A DNA stretch of 64,000 nucleotides, from positions 101,277 through 165,276 of the forward strand of contig JAUHWT010000012.1 in NCBI GenBank assembly GCA_030427145.1, written 5' to 3'. The notes beneath the pieces were generated by a model. That model did no database searches. It saw nothing but the letters and a program-made list of their open reading frames with translations, and had not been told where the DNA came from. Of the stretch, positions 1-10,199 are shown piece by piece. The position numbers were made by a program, and so were the translations under genes. Numbering within the stretch: the stretch's first letter is position 1; each line of letters begins with the position of its first letter. The stretch is from Alphaproteobacteria bacterium. GTDB taxonomy: Bacteria > Pseudomonadota > Alphaproteobacteria > Rhodobacterales > Rhodobacteraceae.

Positions 1-220
1 GCACGCGACCCGCGGAAACGTGCGGGGAATCAAGCAACCCCAGCATCTCCAAATCCTGCATCACGTTCCGGATTGTCGCTGATGAGACCTTCTGCTTCAT
101 GGAACCGGTCAGCGTTTTTGATCCTACCGGGCCGCCAGTGTCCAGGTAGGTTTCGACCAGGCGCCGGAAGACCTCCCGGCTTCGTTCATTCAATCCGCCA
201 AGCGGTGACTCGTCATTCAT
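1..220 (-). CDS. hrcA: heat-inducible transcription repressor HrcA (N-terminal part, cut by window edge)
   Basis: Reading the minus strand from the ATG at 220 gives 73 codons beginning [20 protein letters not shown] and continuing through a winged-helix segment (VGSKTL...[18 protein letters not shown]), which matches the DNA-binding N-terminus of HrcA, the repressor of groESL and other class I heat-shock genes. The rest lies beyond the left edge. It is divergent from rph, the usual arrangement in Rhodobacterales. I looked for a CIRCE operator (TTAGCACTC-N9-GAGTGCTAA) in the 146-bp gap and did not find one. Confidence 0.85.
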   Translation of the reverse strand, partial: MNDESPLGGLNERSREVFRRLVETYLDTGGPVGSKTLTGSMKQKVSSATIRNVMQDLEMLGLLDSPHVSAGRV

Positions 221-366
221 GTCAGTCTGCTCACCTTCCCCACTTCGTCAGGAAACTATGCATCGCAATTCCGCAGGTCAATCTCGCCAATCTCCATCTC
301 GCCGCTGGACCCCAATGGGTTTGCGCGATATGCGGTCACTCACCATTAAACATGCAGGAGACGACA

Positions 367-1080
367 ATGCGACCTTCCGGCCGATCAAACGATGCCCTCC
401 GGGACATTACGATTGAAACCGGCGTGACAATGCACGCAGAGGGCTCCTGCATCATCAAAATGGGAAATACTCACGTACTCTGCACGGCAAGCGTAGAGGA
501 AAATGTTCCTCCCTTTCTCCGCAAGTCGGGACTTGGTTGGGTAACAGCCGAATACGGGATGCTGCCACGCGCCACCACTTCCCGCAACCGGCGGGAAGCC
601 ACAGCCGGCAAACAATCAGGACGCACCCAGGAGATTCAGCGCCTTATTGGCCGTTCGCTTCGCGCCGGGATTGATCGGGTGGAGTTGGGGGAACGGCAGA
701 TCACGGTAGACTGTGATGTCATTCAGGCCGATGGCGGTACGAGGTGCGCTTCGATAACCGGCGGATGGGTGGCGTTGCGGCTGGCGGTCAACAAGCTACT
801 TGCGCAGGGCACCCTCAAAAATGATCCTCTGACCGGTCATGTCGCTGCTGTCAGTTGCGGTATCTACGGGGGGCAACCGGTCCTCGATTTGGATTATGCT
901 GAAGACAGTACCGCTGGCACCGACGCGAACTTTGTGATGACCGACAGTCTCAACATGATTGAGGTTCAGGGAAGTGCGGAAGGCGCCACGTTCTCCCGTG
1001 ATGAGTTCAATAAGCTTATTGATCTGGCGGAAAAAGGTGCGTCTGAACTGGTCGCCGCGCAGAAAGCCGCGACATCATGA
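367..1080 (+). CDS. rph: ribonuclease PH
   Basis: This is a phosphorolytic 3'-5' exoribonuclease that trims the 3' ends of tRNA precursors. The 237-residue product is the usual RNase PH length. It starts [20 protein letters not shown] and contains the family stretches [31 protein letters not shown] and [18 protein letters not shown]. The frame stays open upstream to 73, but the ATG at 367 is chosen because AGGAG lies just before it and the family motif begins there. It shares ATGA (1077-1080) with rdgB, so translation is probably coupled. Confidence 0.96.
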   Translation: MRPSGRSNDALRDITIETGVTMHAEGSCIIKMGNTHVLCTASVEENVPPFLRKSGLGWVTAEYGMLPRATTSRNRREATAGKQSGRTQEIQRLIGRSLRAGIDRVELGERQITVDCDVIQADGGTRCASITGGWVALRLAVNKLLAQGTLKNDPLTGHVAAVSCGIYGGQPVLDLDYAEDSTAGTDANFVMTDSLNMIEVQGSAEGATFSRDEFNKLIDLAEKGASELVAAQKAATS

Positions 1081-1688
1081 CACGTCGCTTTGACGATCCG
1101 AAGCTTGTGGTCGCTACGCACAACCAGGGCAAGCTCGAGGAGATCAAAAAACTGCTTGAAGATTATTCCGTGACCGTTATCTCGGCCAAAGAGCTTGAAT
1201 TACCGGAACCGGATGAGACCGAGAACACTTTCGTGGGCAATGCCCGAATTAAAGCCCATGCCGCCGCCCAAGCGACCGGACTGCCTGCTTTGGCGGACGA
1301 TTCCGGAATTGAAGTCGATGCGCTGGATGGCGCGCCCGGCGTTTATACCGCTGACTGGGCTGAAGTTAACGGAAAGCGTGATTTCGTCCATGCGATGACC
1401 CGTACATGGGAGGCGCTTGAAAAGGTTGACGCTCCTGCCCCAAGGACCGCGCGTTTTCGTTGCACTTTGGTACTTGCATGGCCTGATGGCCATGACGAGG
1501 TCTTCGACGGTCGCATCGAAGGTGAATGTGTTTGGCCCATGCGCGGTGATCAGGGGCACGGTTACGATCCAATTTTCGAACCCGTTGGCTACGATATTAC
1601 GCTCGGTGAAATGGACCGGTGGGAGAAGAACCGCATAAGCCACCGGGGCGATGCATTCCGAAAACTCATCGCAGGCTGTTTTGCCTGA
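1077..1688 (+). CDS. rdgB: XTP/dITP diphosphatase (non-canonical purine NTP pyrophosphatase)
   Basis: The enzyme hydrolyses ITP, dITP and XTP to monophosphates and so keeps deaminated purines out of nucleic acids. The 203-residue protein has the HAM1/RdgB signatures: [13 protein letters not shown] near the N-terminus, [14 protein letters not shown] and [18 protein letters not shown] in the middle, and the substrate-binding SHR motif ([11 protein letters not shown]) near the C-terminus. Its start overlaps the rph stop by 4 bp, and hemW begins 38 bp before its end, so rph-rdgB-hemW read as one tightly packed operon. Confidence 0.95.
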   Translation: MTRRFDDPKLVVATHNQGKLEEIKKLLEDYSVTVISAKELELPEPDETENTFVGNARIKAHAAAQATGLPALADDSGIEVDALDGAPGVYTADWAEVNGKRDFVHAMTRTWEALEKVDAPAPRTARFRCTLVLAWPDGHDEVFDGRIEGECVWPMRGDQGHGYDPIFEPVGYDITLGEMDRWEKNRISHRGDAFRKLIAGCFA

Positions 1689-2841
1689 AGACTGGCAACA
1701 CGGGGGATTTGGTGTCTATGTGCATTGGCCTTTTTGCGCGGCTAAATGCCCCTACTGCGATTTCAACAGTCATGTCAGGAAGACCGTAGACCAGGATCGC
1801 TGGGCTCGGGCACTGGTTCGTGAAATCGAAACACAGGCCGAAATTACTCCAAACCGTGTGGTAAATTCTGTCTTCTTCGGGGGTGGCACCCCTAGCCTGA
1901 TGGACCCGAAAACTGTCGGAGCAGTACTCGACGCGATCGCCAACTCGTGGACAGTTGCGAACGACATTGAAGTATCCCTGGAGGCAAATCCGACTTCGGT
2001 TGAAGCAGAAAGATTTCGGAGCTACCGTTCAGCTGGCGTAAATCGATTGTCGATGGGCATTCAGGCTCTCAATAATAGAGATCTTAAAGCGCTGGGGCGA
2101 ATGCACACTGCTGAGGAAGCAATATCGGCATTTGAGATAGCGCGAACGAACTTCAACAGAGTTAGTTTTGATCTCATTTATGCCCGTCAAAATCAGACCT
2201 TGGCCGATTGGCGCAGTGAACTGTCAACGGCCTTGGATATGGCCGTTGACCATCTTTCACTCTATCAGCTCACGATTGAACCGAACACGAGGTTCGGCGA
2301 AATGGACAAACGTGGAATCCTGCGCGGAATACCATCAGACAATGCCTCAGCCGATATGTATGAACTGACCCAGGAAATTTGCTCAAAGTACCTGATGCAT
2401 GGATATGAGGTATCCAACCACGCCCGGAGTGAAGCCGAATGCCGTCACAACCTGATCTATTGGAGATACGGCGATTACGCCGGTATTGGCCCAGGCGCCC
2501 ATGGACGATATACTCGGCGTTCCAACAGATATGGCACAGTCGCATGGAGCAACCCGGAAAAATGGCTTAGCGAGATTGAGGCCCAAAACACAGGGATACG
2601 ATCAACAACACCTCTCGACCGTGAGGATCAGGCACGGGAAATGATGTTAATGGGGTTGCGGCTCAAGGAGGGCATTTCGCTGAGCCGCTACAAAAATTTG
2701 GCGGGACGAGACCTGAATCAGGCGTCAATCCACGAACTTGAGCATTTAGGAATGCTGGAAAGAGAAGACGACCGGGTAAAAGTCACTTCCCAAGGGCGCC
2801 CAGTTCTGAATTCAGTTCTAAATAACATTTTAAATCAATAA
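1651..2841 (+). CDS. hemW: radical SAM heme chaperone HemW
   Basis: The 396-residue protein belongs to the HemW family, once called oxygen-independent coproporphyrinogen oxidase-like. It carries the radical-SAM cluster motif CAAKCPYC (Cys29, Cys33, Cys36) inside VHWPFC, followed by FFGGGTPS. HemW proteins bind heme and a 4Fe-4S cluster and deliver heme to apoproteins. The single cysteine before the cluster and the rdgB context favour HemW over the true decarboxylase HemN. The start overlaps rdgB in another frame. It converges on parB with one base between the two stops, which leaves no room for a separate terminator. Confidence 0.9.
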   Translation: MHSENSSQAVLPEDWQHGGFGVYVHWPFCAAKCPYCDFNSHVRKTVDQDRWARALVREIETQAEITPNRVVNSVFFGGGTPSLMDPKTVGAVLDAIANSWTVANDIEVSLEANPTSVEAERFRSYRSAGVNRLSMGIQALNNRDLKALGRMHTAEEAISAFEIARTNFNRVSFDLIYARQNQTLADWRSELSTALDMAVDHLSLYQLTIEPNTRFGEMDKRGILRGIPSDNASADMYELTQEICSKYLMHGYEVSNHARSEAECRHNLIYWRYGDYAGIGPGAHGRYTRRSNRYGTVAWSNPEKWLSEIEAQNTGIRSTTPLDREDQAREMMLMGLRLKEGISLSRYKNLAGRDLNQASIHELEHLGMLEREDDRVKVTSQGRPVLNSVLNNILNQ

Positions 2842-2842
2842 C

Positions 2843-3721
2843 TTACGCTGACATCAACTGGCACAGCCTATCGAGGTCTGCGAGATTGGTGTACTTGATC
2901 CGTAGCTCACCTGCCTGCTGGCCAGGTTTGTGATCAATCAACACTTTCATACTAAGAGTAGCAGAAAGATCCTCTTCCAACGCCCTCGTATCTGCATCTT
3001 TCGATGGCCCGGTAGCCTTCTGTTCGCCAACTTTTTTGGTAAAGTCTTTCTTTGCCAACTGCTCGGCCTGTCTAACCGACAGTTGCCTTTTGACTATCTC
3101 AGCTGCCAGTTGTTCCGGTCGACCCGAAGTAATGATAGCGCGGGCATGCCCTGCGGACAGCAACCCCTTCCGAACCATCTCCTGAACCGATTCCGGCAGC
3201 GACAGAAGCCTGAGTAAATTCGCAATATGGCTCCTACTCTTGCCGAGTGCCTCAGACAGCCTTTCCTGAGTATGGCCAAACCTATCCATCAACTGTCGAT
3301 AGCCCAACGCTTCTTCAAGCGCGTTGAGATCTGAACGCTGAATGTTCTCAATAATGGCAAGCTCTAGAACTTCCGTGTCGTTGAGTTCACGAATAATAGC
3401 GGGAATTTCATGCAGATTGGCTAACTGGGCCGCGCGCCAACGTCTTTCACCAGCGACAATCTGGTAGTCATCCGGATAGTTTGGATCCAAACGCACAATT
3501 AACGGTTGAATGATTCCCTTCTCACGGATCGAGGAGGCCAGATCCTGAAGCTCAGCGTCATCAAATGTTCGCCTGGGCTGATCCGGATTGGCCCGAACAC
3601 GCTCAATAGCGATCATCTGGTCACCACGCACAGGCATCGCTACGTCAGTCGTAACAGGCTCCATAGGACCTACATCAGCCAGTAGAGCCGACAACCCCCG
3701 ACCCAGACCCTTTTTTTCCAT
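2843..3721 (-). CDS. parB: chromosome partitioning protein ParB
   Basis: ParB loads at parS sites, spreads as a CTP-dependent clamp and positions the replicated origin together with ParA. The 292-residue protein opens with the typical GLGRGLSALL, has the ParB/Spo0J nuclease-like domain (GERRWRAAQLANLHEIPAII, with the GERR box used in CTP binding), and then a helix-turn-helix region (HTQERLSEALGKSRSHIANLLRLL). It lies 15 bp downstream of parA on the same strand. Perfect parS sites occur 1.4 and 3.3 kb away, in rsmG and mnmG. Confidence 0.96.
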   Translation of the reverse strand: MEKKGLGRGLSALLADVGPMEPVTTDVAMPVRGDQMIAIERVRANPDQPRRTFDDAELQDLASSIREKGIIQPLIVRLDPNYPDDYQIVAGERRWRAAQLANLHEIPAIIRELNDTEVLELAIIENIQRSDLNALEEALGYRQLMDRFGHTQERLSEALGKSRSHIANLLRLLSLPESVQEMVRKGLLSAGHARAIITSGRPEQLAAEIVKRQLSVRQAEQLAKKDFTKKVGEQKATGPSKDADTRALEEDLSATLSMKVLIDHKPGQQAGELRIKYTNLADLDRLCQLMSA

Positions 3722-3736
3722 TAATTTTGGCCTCTC

Positions 3737-4555
3737 TTACGCGATTTCTTCTGACAATGAGTTCTTCCTGATCCTCGCCAGGAGTTCACCCGCCAATTTT
3801 TGATATGCGATGCTACCCGCACTTGTATGATCGTACACCAGAGCAGGAATGGCATGGGACGGTGCTTCGCTCAATCTCACGTTTCGTGGAATGACCGTAT
3901 CGAATACCAGCGACCCCAAATTTGACCGTGCATCTTCAGCAACCTGACTGGAGAGGTTGTTCCGTTTGTCAAACATGGTCAAGACAACGCCCTCAATCAT
4001 CAAATCACGGTTTGAACCCGACCTGATTGACTGAACAGTCCGCATCAATTGCGAAAGCCCTTCGAGAGCAAAGAATTCACACTGCAGCGGCACTAAAACG
4101 GAATCAGCGGCTACGAAGGCATTTAAAGTGAGTAGGTTTAAAGACGGAGGACAATCGATCAATATAAAGTCATTGTCGACTATATTTTGTGGTGATGTGG
4201 CAAACAAATCCCGTATTTTGTGCAACCGTCTAGCATCAGGAACAAGTTCAACATCGGCTGAACTGAGGTCGGGCGTTGCGGGCACAATGGTTAAGCCAGG
4301 TACGGCCGTGGAACTGATGCGAATATTGGTATTTTGGTTAGCAAAAATCAAATCATAGGCTGTAAAGCATCGATCCTGTGTTGCCACTCCTAAACCGGTG
4401 GAGGCGTTCCCCTGCGGATCAAAGTCCACCAACAAAACTCGACTACCGAGAGCTGCAAGTGCCGTACCCAGGTTGATTGCCGTTGTAGTTTTTCCAACCC
4501 CACCTTTTTGGTTTGCGATTGCAATTACTCGCGGATTTGAACCACTATTTTCCAC
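3737..4555 (-). CDS. parA: chromosome partitioning ATPase ParA
   Basis: ParA is a deviant-Walker ATPase that partners ParB to segregate origins. IAIANQKGGVGKTTTAINLG is the Walker A motif with the signature lysine, and LLVDFDPQGNASTGLG and FILIDCPPSLNLLTLNAF follow. I chose the GTG at 4555 (272 residues): it has GGAG 9 bases upstream and gives the usual short N-terminus. An in-frame ATG at 4591 would add 12 residues with no clear ribosome-binding site. The gene overlaps the end of rsmG by 11 bp. Confidence 0.94.
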   Translation of the reverse strand: MENSGSNPRVIAIANQKGGVGKTTTAINLGTALAALGSRVLLVDFDPQGNASTGLGVATQDRCFTAYDLIFANQNTNIRISSTAVPGLTIVPATPDLSSADVELVPDARRLHKIRDLFATSPQNIVDNDFILIDCPPSLNLLTLNAFVAADSVLVPLQCEFFALEGLSQLMRTVQSIRSGSNRDLMIEGVVLTMFDKRNNLSSQVAEDARSNLGSLVFDTVIPRNVRLSEAPSHAIPALVYDHTSAGSIAYQKLAGELLARIRKNSLSEEIA

Positions 4556-5174
4556 GTTGGAATGCTCCAATTTCCACAATCGAGGCACCATCGTCCGTCA
4601 AACTGGGATGAAGTTTGTAATCCAACTTCCAATTCTGAAGAGCCTCTTCCAACTCTTTATGCACCGATTGTCCCTTGTGAAACAAGCAAATACCGTCAGG
4701 ATCTCGGTGTTTTTCGGAAAATTCCAGCAATTTTGTCAGAGACGCCAGAGCTCTACCGGAGACAACGCAGGAACCTAACGCAGGCACTTCCTCAATACGA
4801 ACATTTTTGATTGTTACCGCGACGTCGCAAGCCCTCGCCACCTCCCGAAGAAACGTACACTTCCGTTGGTCACTTTCGATTAAAGTGACTTGAGTATGCT
4901 GTTTGCGGTCTGATGCGGCGATTGCAACTACGAGACCTGGAAACCCACCCCCGGAACCGAAGTCACACCAAGATTCCCAGCCAAATGTAGTGCTGGCTAA
5001 ATCAAAAATTTGCAGCGAGTCGACAAAGTGCCTGTTCCATGCTTCGGATATGGTTGTTTTTGATACCAGATTGATACGCGGGTTCCACTTCTTCAGCGTG
5101 GCCAGATAAATCTCCAGTTTTTCCAATGTTTCACGTGAAACATTGAGGCCGTTTGAAAACCCGTTATCAACCAT
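4545..5174 (-). CDS. rsmG: 16S rRNA (guanine-527-N7)-methyltransferase RsmG
   Basis: RsmG (GidB) uses S-adenosylmethionine to methylate G527 of 16S rRNA. Loss of the enzyme commonly gives low-level streptomycin resistance. The 209-residue product shows LKKWNPRINLVSK and the SAM loop FGSGGGFPGLVVAI. It starts 4 bp after the mnmG stop. The codons for NVSRETL near the N-terminus contain a perfect parS site (5127-5142). Confidence 0.93.
   Translation of the reverse strand: MVDNGFSNGLNVSRETLEKLEIYLATLKKWNPRINLVSKTTISEAWNRHFVDSLQIFDLASTTFGWESWCDFGSGGGFPGLVVAIAASDRKQHTQVTLIESDQRKCTFLREVARACDVAVTIKNVRIEEVPALGSCVVSGRALASLTKLLEFSEKHRDPDGICLFHKGQSVHKELEEALQNWKLDYKLHPSLTDDGASIVEIGAFQRGK
5127..5142. promoter_or_regulatory. 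parS site 1 (ParB-binding centromere site), inside rsmG
   Basis: The sequence is TGTTTCACGTGAAACA, a perfect 16-bp palindrome identical to the widely conserved chromosomal parS consensus. It lies inside the rsmG reading frame, about 5.1 kb from the left end of the proposed oriC and beside parAB. Confidence 0.93.
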
Positions 5175-5178
5175 AAAA

Positions 5179-7053
5179 TCAACTTGCCCTGGAAGATGCA
5201 GATTTGGAATGAAGTAGAACCAAGGTTAGCGCTGACGGCGTCATACCTTCTATTCTTGAAGCTTGACCCAGTGTCCGAGGCTGAATTCTGTTCAGTTTAT
5301 CCTGTAACTCCCCCGAAATACCCGAAATACCCGAATAGTCCAATGATTCCGGAATTGTTACGGCCTCGTCATCCCGAAGTTTCTGAACATCAGCAGACTG
5401 TCTTGCCAGATATGGCGCATACCTCGCGTCATTGCACAATTGAGAGACGATTTCTTTGTCAAAGTCTGCTATTGAAGGAATGACCTTCTGAAACTTGTCT
5501 ATGGATACACCCGGAAACGAAAGGTATTCATAAATGTTTCGGCGCACACCATCCTGAGCCACTGAAATGCCTAGATCCCCAGCTTCCTTCGGTGGCAATG
5601 TCACAGATTCCAACGATGTTTGAAGGCTGGAGAGCTTTTTCAATTTGTCTTCATATACTCTCTTTCGGTTCTCCCGAATAAATCCTGAGGTGATTCCAAG
5701 TCCGGTTAACCGTTGGTCAGCATTGTCAGCTCTTAACGACAAACGAAATTCCGCGCGCGAAGTGAACATACGGTATGGCTCTGTGACTCCCCTGGTAATG
5801 AGATCATCAATCATTACCCCGATGTAGGAATCGGCTCTTGAAAAATGGACAGGATTATCGCCTTTAACCTGTAGAGCGGCGTTCAAACCAGCCACGAGTC
5901 CCTGACCGGCCGCCTCCTCGTATCCAGTTGTACCGTTGATTTGGCCAGCAAAATATAGTCCAGACATTCCTTTTAGGGATAAACGGCTATCAAGACTGCG
6001 CGGATCTATGTAGTCATACTCTACCGCATAACCCGGTTGAAGTATTTCTACGAACTCCAAGCCACTAATTGTAGTGACGTATTGTTGTTGGACATCAATA
6101 GGTAGAGAAGTAGAAATGCCATTGGGATATACGACGTCAGTATTCAATCCCTCGGGTTCGAGAAAAATCTGATGCGACTCTTTGTCGGCAAACCTTGAGA
6201 TTTTGTCCTCAATAGATGGACAGTAACGTGGCCCGACACCACTAATATGACCACCATACATTGCGGATTTTGCCAGGTTACCTCGTACGATGTCATGCGT
6301 TTTCGAGTTTGTGTGCGTAATCCCGCAAGAAATTTGTTTTTGGAGGGTTTTTTGGGGCATGAAGGAGAACCTGGACGGTTCATCGTCCGCATTTTGAGTG
6401 TCCAAAGCGTCCCAATTTATCGTTTTTCCGTTCAACCTTGGCGGCGTACCAGTTTTTAGTCGCCCTATCGGGAGATTGTAATCGCGAATCCGATCGGCCA
6501 GTCTTGTGGATGAACCATCACCCATTCTTCCTGCAGGACTGCTAACGTCACCGATGTGGATCACTCCACCGAGAAAAGTCCCGGTTGTCAGTATTGTTGC
6601 TTGACCTTTGATCTTGGTCCCATCAGCCAACTCGATTCCACGGATGTTTCCACTGCGTTCTATTAGATCTACAACCTCAGCATCGAGTACGATTAAATTC
6701 TCGTATTGGCTCAACTGTCGTTGAACCGACGCTCGATACAGATTTCTATCCGCCTGTGTCCTGGGGCCCTGTACAGCTGGTCCCTTCCTTCGATTCAAGA
6801 GACGATACTGAATACCTGCATCATCAGCGGCAATTCCAATGATACCGTCCAGAGCATCTACTTCCCTTACGATATGACCTTTACCAAGACCACCGATCGC
6901 GGGATTACAGGACATTTCACCAATCTTCCGTCGATCATGGGTAACCAGGAGGACTGACACACCGATCCGACAAGCTGCAGCGGCGGCTTCTGTCCCCGCA
7001 TGACCGCCGCCGACAACTATCACATCGTACGAAGATTGTTTCACGTGAAACAT
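5179..7053 (-). CDS. mnmG: tRNA uridine-5-carboxymethylaminomethyl modification enzyme MnmG
   Basis: MnmG (GidA) is an FAD protein that works with MnmE to install cmnm5 groups at the wobble uridine of certain tRNAs. The 624-residue product has the FAD dinucleotide fold at the N-terminus ([17 protein letters not shown]), the stretch [22 protein letters not shown], and the C-terminal tRNA/MnmE-binding region. It follows mnmE by 2 bp. Its first codons (MFHVKQ) include the second parS site, so segregation DNA and coding sequence coincide at the start codon. Confidence 0.97.
   Translation of the reverse strand: MFHVKQSSYDVIVVGGGHAGTEAAAAACRIGVSVLLVTHDRRKIGEMSCNPAIGGLGKGHIVREVDALDGIIGIAADDAGIQYRLLNRRKGPAVQGPRTQADRNLYRASVQRQLSQYENLIVLDAEVVDLIERSGNIRGIELADGTKIKGQATILTTGTFLGGVIHIGDVSSPAGRMGDGSSTRLADRIRDYNLPIGRLKTGTPPRLNGKTINWDALDTQNADDEPSRFSFMPQKTLQKQISCGITHTNSKTHDIVRGNLAKSAMYGGHISGVGPRYCPSIEDKISRFADKESHQIFLEPEGLNTDVVYPNGISTSLPIDVQQQYVTTISGLEFVEILQPGYAVEYDYIDPRSLDSRLSLKGMSGLYFAGQINGTTGYEEAAGQGLVAGLNAALQVKGDNPVHFSRADSYIGVMIDDLITRGVTEPYRMFTSRAEFRLSLRADNADQRLTGLGITSGFIRENRKRVYEDKLKKLSSLQTSLESVTLPPKEAGDLGISVAQDGVRRNIYEYLSFPGVSIDKFQKVIPSIADFDKEIVSQLCNDARYAPYLARQSADVQKLRDDEAVTIPESLDYSGISGISGELQDKLNRIQPRTLGQASRIEGMTPSALTLVLLHSKSASSRAS
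7037..7052. promoter_or_regulatory. parS site 2 (ParB-binding centromere site), at the start of mnmG
   Basis: This is a second exact copy of TGTTTCACGTGAAACA. It encodes the FHVK residues at the N-terminus of MnmG and lies 1.9 kb from parS site 1 and about 3.2 kb from the proposed oriC. Confidence 0.93.
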
Positions 7054-7055
7054 TC

Positions 7056-8363
7056 CTATTTTCCCAAACAGAAGCTGCTGAATATCACACCAAGTACAGA
7101 TTCGATATTGAATTTTCCGACAACTTCATCGAGCGCTATCATTGATGCTCTAAGCTCTTCGGCGACCAATTCAACCTCTTCGAAATTATGATCGACCATC
7201 GCAATAACGTTGTGCAGATGACTCATACACTCGATTATCAATGACCGTTGCCGTTCATGTGCTGTCAGACCGATATTTGATAGTCGATCCGCAAAAATGA
7301 ATTTCACCTGCGACAAAAGATGATCTACTCCATCACCCGTCAATCCGGAAACGGAGTTGGAATCGCCCCTGTTGGAGATGTCGGATTTGGCATGTAGGAT
7401 AATGTCATCGCTTCGAATTGTAACCCCGCCAGGTTTCCTCTCACTGGTTGGGTCGACGAGCACTACACGTAGATCTGCCTGATCGGCCTTGGTAAGTGCT
7501 CGCTCGATACCCAGACCCTCGATCACGTCTTCAGTATCTCTTATTCCGGCCGTATCTAAAAAAGTGATCGGAATACCATCAAGATCAACTGATACCTCAA
7601 TAACGTCCCGTGTCGTGCCAGCGATTTCCGACGTAAGCGCGACATCGCGACCAGCCAGGAAATTTAGCAACGTTGACTTTCCGATATTTGGTTCACCAAC
7701 GATGGCGACCTGAAAACCGTTTCTGAGACGCTCGGCGGTTTGATGGCCGGACAATGCTGCTTCCATATCTCGGACGAGGTCGCGCAATTTGGTAGAAAAT
7801 TCTTCCAAAATATTGTCAGGAAGTTCTTCATCCGAAAAATCAATTGATGCAGTGATCATTGATAGATTATTTAAAATAATACTATGCCATTCTTCGCATT
7901 TTTTTGATAATCGGCCGCCCATAAGATTTAGGGCCTGCTGTTGCTGCATTTTGGTTTCAGCCGACAGCAGGTCACCCAAACCTTCGGTTTGCGCTAGATC
8001 GATACGCTGATTCGTAAGAGCCTGGCGGGTAAATTCGCCAGCCTCTGCCATCCGTAGTCCGTCTAAAGTTCCCAACAGTTTTAGGACGCTATCAACGACA
8101 GCACGACTACCGTGAACCTGGAGCTCTACGACGTCCTCGCCCGTAAAACTGGCAGGACCTGGAAAATATAGGACAACTGCCTCGTCCAACATGTCATTGG
8201 TCACGGGGTCGACAATGGACCTTACATGCGCGTAACGGGGTTTGGCATCTCTGCCTGTAATTCTGGTAAGAGTATCATACGACTTTGGGCCGGAAATCCT
8301 GACTACGGATATACCAGCCCTACCTGGCGCAGTGGCCTGCGCAAATATCGTATCCCTGCTCAA
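7056..8363 (-). CDS. mnmE: tRNA modification GTPase MnmE
   Basis: MnmE (TrmE) is the GTPase partner of MnmG in wobble-uridine modification. The 435-residue protein begins with the folate-binding domain ([22 protein letters not shown]), has an inserted G domain with G1 motif GEPNIGKST and the G3 motif [10 protein letters not shown], and ends in CLGK, the conserved C-terminal tetrad containing the catalytic cysteine. The codons are AT-rich compared with genes further from the origin. It follows rho by 18 bp. Confidence 0.96.
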   Translation of the reverse strand: MSRDTIFAQATAPGRAGISVVRISGPKSYDTLTRITGRDAKPRYAHVRSIVDPVTNDMLDEAVVLYFPGPASFTGEDVVELQVHGSRAVVDSVLKLLGTLDGLRMAEAGEFTRQALTNQRIDLAQTEGLGDLLSAETKMQQQQALNLMGGRLSKKCEEWHSIILNNLSMITASIDFSDEELPDNILEEFSTKLRDLVRDMEAALSGHQTAERLRNGFQVAIVGEPNIGKSTLLNFLAGRDVALTSEIAGTTRDVIEVSVDLDGIPITFLDTAGIRDTEDVIEGLGIERALTKADQADLRVVLVDPTSERKPGGVTIRSDDIILHAKSDISNRGDSNSVSGLTGDGVDHLLSQVKFIFADRLSNIGLTAHERQRSLIIECMSHLHNVIAMVDHNFEEVELVAEELRASMIALDEVVGKFNIESVLGVIFSSFCLGK

Positions 8364-8381
8364 CCAACACCCGATTCAATT

Positions 8382-9665
8382 TTAGCTGTTCATCGAATCA
8401 AAGAAGTCGCTGTTCGTTTTCGTCTGCTTGAGTTTACCAAGCAGGAACTCAATCGCGTCAGTCGTTCCCATCGGATTGAGAATTCTGCGCAGAACAAACA
8501 TCTTCGTAAGATTGGCCTTGTCGACCAGAAGATCTTCTTTTCGTGTGCCGGATTTCAGGATGTCGATTGCCGGGAACACCCGCTTGTCAGCAATCTTACG
8601 ATCGAGCACGACTTCCGAGTTACCGGTACCTTTGAACTCCTCAAAGATGACCTCATCCATGCGGCTACCTGTATCAATCAGGGCCGTCGCAATAATAGTC
8701 AGAGACCCACCTTCCTCTATGTTACGGGCGGCACCAAAGAAACGCTTCGGCCTCTGCAATGCGTTCGCGTCTACGCCACCGGTGAGCACTTTACCAGAGG
8801 ACGGTACGACCGTGTTAAATGCGCGACCGAGACGGGTAATCGAGTCGAGAAGGATAACAACGTCCCTTTTGTGCTCAACGAGACGCTTGGCTTTCTCAAT
8901 AACCATTTCCGCAACAGCCACGTGACGCGATGCCGGCTCGTCAAATGTCGAGGCAACAACCTCACCATTCACGGATCTCTGCATGTCCGTGACCTCTTCC
9001 GGTCTTTCGTCAACCAGAAGAACAATCAAGAAACATTCAGGATGGTTCTTGGCAATTGAAGTTGCGATGTTCTGCAGAATAACGGTCTTACCACTACGGG
9101 GCGGCGCCACAATCAAGCCGCGCTGACCCTTACCGATGGGAGCCACGAGATCGATAACACGTGCCGTCTTGTCCTTGATCGTCGGATCATCAACCTCCAG
9201 ATTGATCCGCTCGTCAGGGTATAGTGGTGTCAGGTTGTCGAAATGAACTTTGTGTTGAGCGTGTTCCGGATCCTCAAAGTTGATTTTCGATACTTTGATC
9301 AGGCCGAAATAGCGTTCGTTGTCCTTCGGCGCGCGGATCACCCCTTCAACTGTATCGCCAGTGCGGAGATTAAATTTCCGAATCTGCGACGGGCTTACAT
9401 ATATATCGTCGGGTCCAGCCAGATAGTTGGCTTCAGGGGACCTGAGATAACCAAACCCATCCTGTAGGACTTCCAGAACGCCATCCCCGGATATCTCGAC
9501 ACCTTCCTCCGCCATATCCTTGAGAATGGCGAACATCATGTCGCCCTTACGCATGCTCGATGCGTTTTCGATCTCCAGCTCTTCAGCCAGTTTCAATAGA
9601 TCAGCCGGGGTTTTAGCCTTCAGATCAGCCAAGGAAAGCTGTTCGAAATCGGTCGAAAGATCCAT
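8382..9665 (-). CDS. rho: transcription termination factor Rho
   Basis: Rho is the hexameric RNA-dependent ATPase that terminates transcription. The 427-residue product has the N-terminal helical domain ([19 protein letters not shown]), the cold-shock-like RNA-binding domain ([18 protein letters not shown]) and the RecA-like ATPase core with P-loop APPRSGKT, followed by [13 protein letters not shown] and the Q-loop region. Its length matches the family. It lies between hemJ and mnmE, in the leftward origin-proximal block. Confidence 0.97.
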   Translation of the reverse strand: MDLSTDFEQLSLADLKAKTPADLLKLAEELEIENASSMRKGDMMFAILKDMAEEGVEISGDGVLEVLQDGFGYLRSPEANYLAGPDDIYVSPSQIRKFNLRTGDTVEGVIRAPKDNERYFGLIKVSKINFEDPEHAQHKVHFDNLTPLYPDERINLEVDDPTIKDKTARVIDLVAPIGKGQRGLIVAPPRSGKTVILQNIATSIAKNHPECFLIVLLVDERPEEVTDMQRSVNGEVVASTFDEPASRHVAVAEMVIEKAKRLVEHKRDVVILLDSITRLGRAFNTVVPSSGKVLTGGVDANALQRPKRFFGAARNIEEGGSLTIIATALIDTGSRMDEVIFEEFKGTGNSEVVLDRKIADKRVFPAIDILKSGTRKEDLLVDKANLTKMFVLRRILNPMGTTDAIEFLLGKLKQTKTNSDFFDSMNS

Positions 9666-9744
9666 TTAGGTACTCGAATAGGGAAGGGGATGTGCCAAAT
9701 TGGCCGGTGAGGTTGCGCGCTCATGCCACAGGGTGAGGTAAAAG

Positions 9745-10197
9745 TCAAATAGGACGTGCGACAGCCATTACAACTATCACCACCAAAGCCAATGCGGGGA
9801 TTTCATTCATAATTCGAAAGTATCGGCTCGTACGCGTGTTCAGGTCGTCGGAAAAATTCTTTCGGACCTTACTGCACCAGTGATGATACCAGGTCAGAAA
9901 GAAAACCGCAGCCAGTTTTGGATAAATCCAGAGCCCGCCGGTCCAGTCCACAATACCAGGGGTGGCTATCAGGCAGAGACCAAAAAACCATGATGCTATC
10001 ATGGGACCCCGCATGAACAGGTCCAGGCGACGTTCCATAATCTTGAACGTTTCCGATACCTCAGTTCCGGGAGCTCCTCTCTCCGCATGATAAACGAATA
10101 ACCTGGGGAGATAGAACAGTCCGGCCATCCAAGTGATCACACTGAACACGTGCAAAACCTTGGTCCACGGATACAGGTACACCAAAAACTCGATCAT
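9745..10197 (-). CDS. hemJ: protoporphyrinogen IX oxidase HemJ (membrane protein)
   Basis: HemJ is the heme-b-dependent protoporphyrinogen oxidase that replaces HemG or HemY in many alphaproteobacteria. The 150-residue product has about four hydrophobic segments (from YPWTKVLHVFSVITWMAGLF to ALALVVIVVMAVARPI), with the conserved His of KVLHVFSVITW. I chose the ATG at 10197 because GGAG lies 6 bases upstream. An ATG at 10209 would add four residues. It is the first leftward gene beside the proposed oriC, and one DnaA-box-like 9-mer overlaps its leader. Confidence 0.87.
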   Translation of the reverse strand: MIEFLVYLYPWTKVLHVFSVITWMAGLFYLPRLFVYHAERGAPGTEVSETFKIMERRLDLFMRGPMIASWFFGLCLIATPGIVDWTGGLWIYPKLAAVFFLTWYHHWCSKVRKNFSDDLNTRTSRYFRIMNEIPALALVVIVVMAVARPI

Positions 10198-10199
10198 AG

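Noticed and set aside
221..366. CIRCE operator for HrcA
   Set aside because: No TTAGCACTC-N9-GAGTGCTAA inverted repeat could be found in the hrcA-rph gap.
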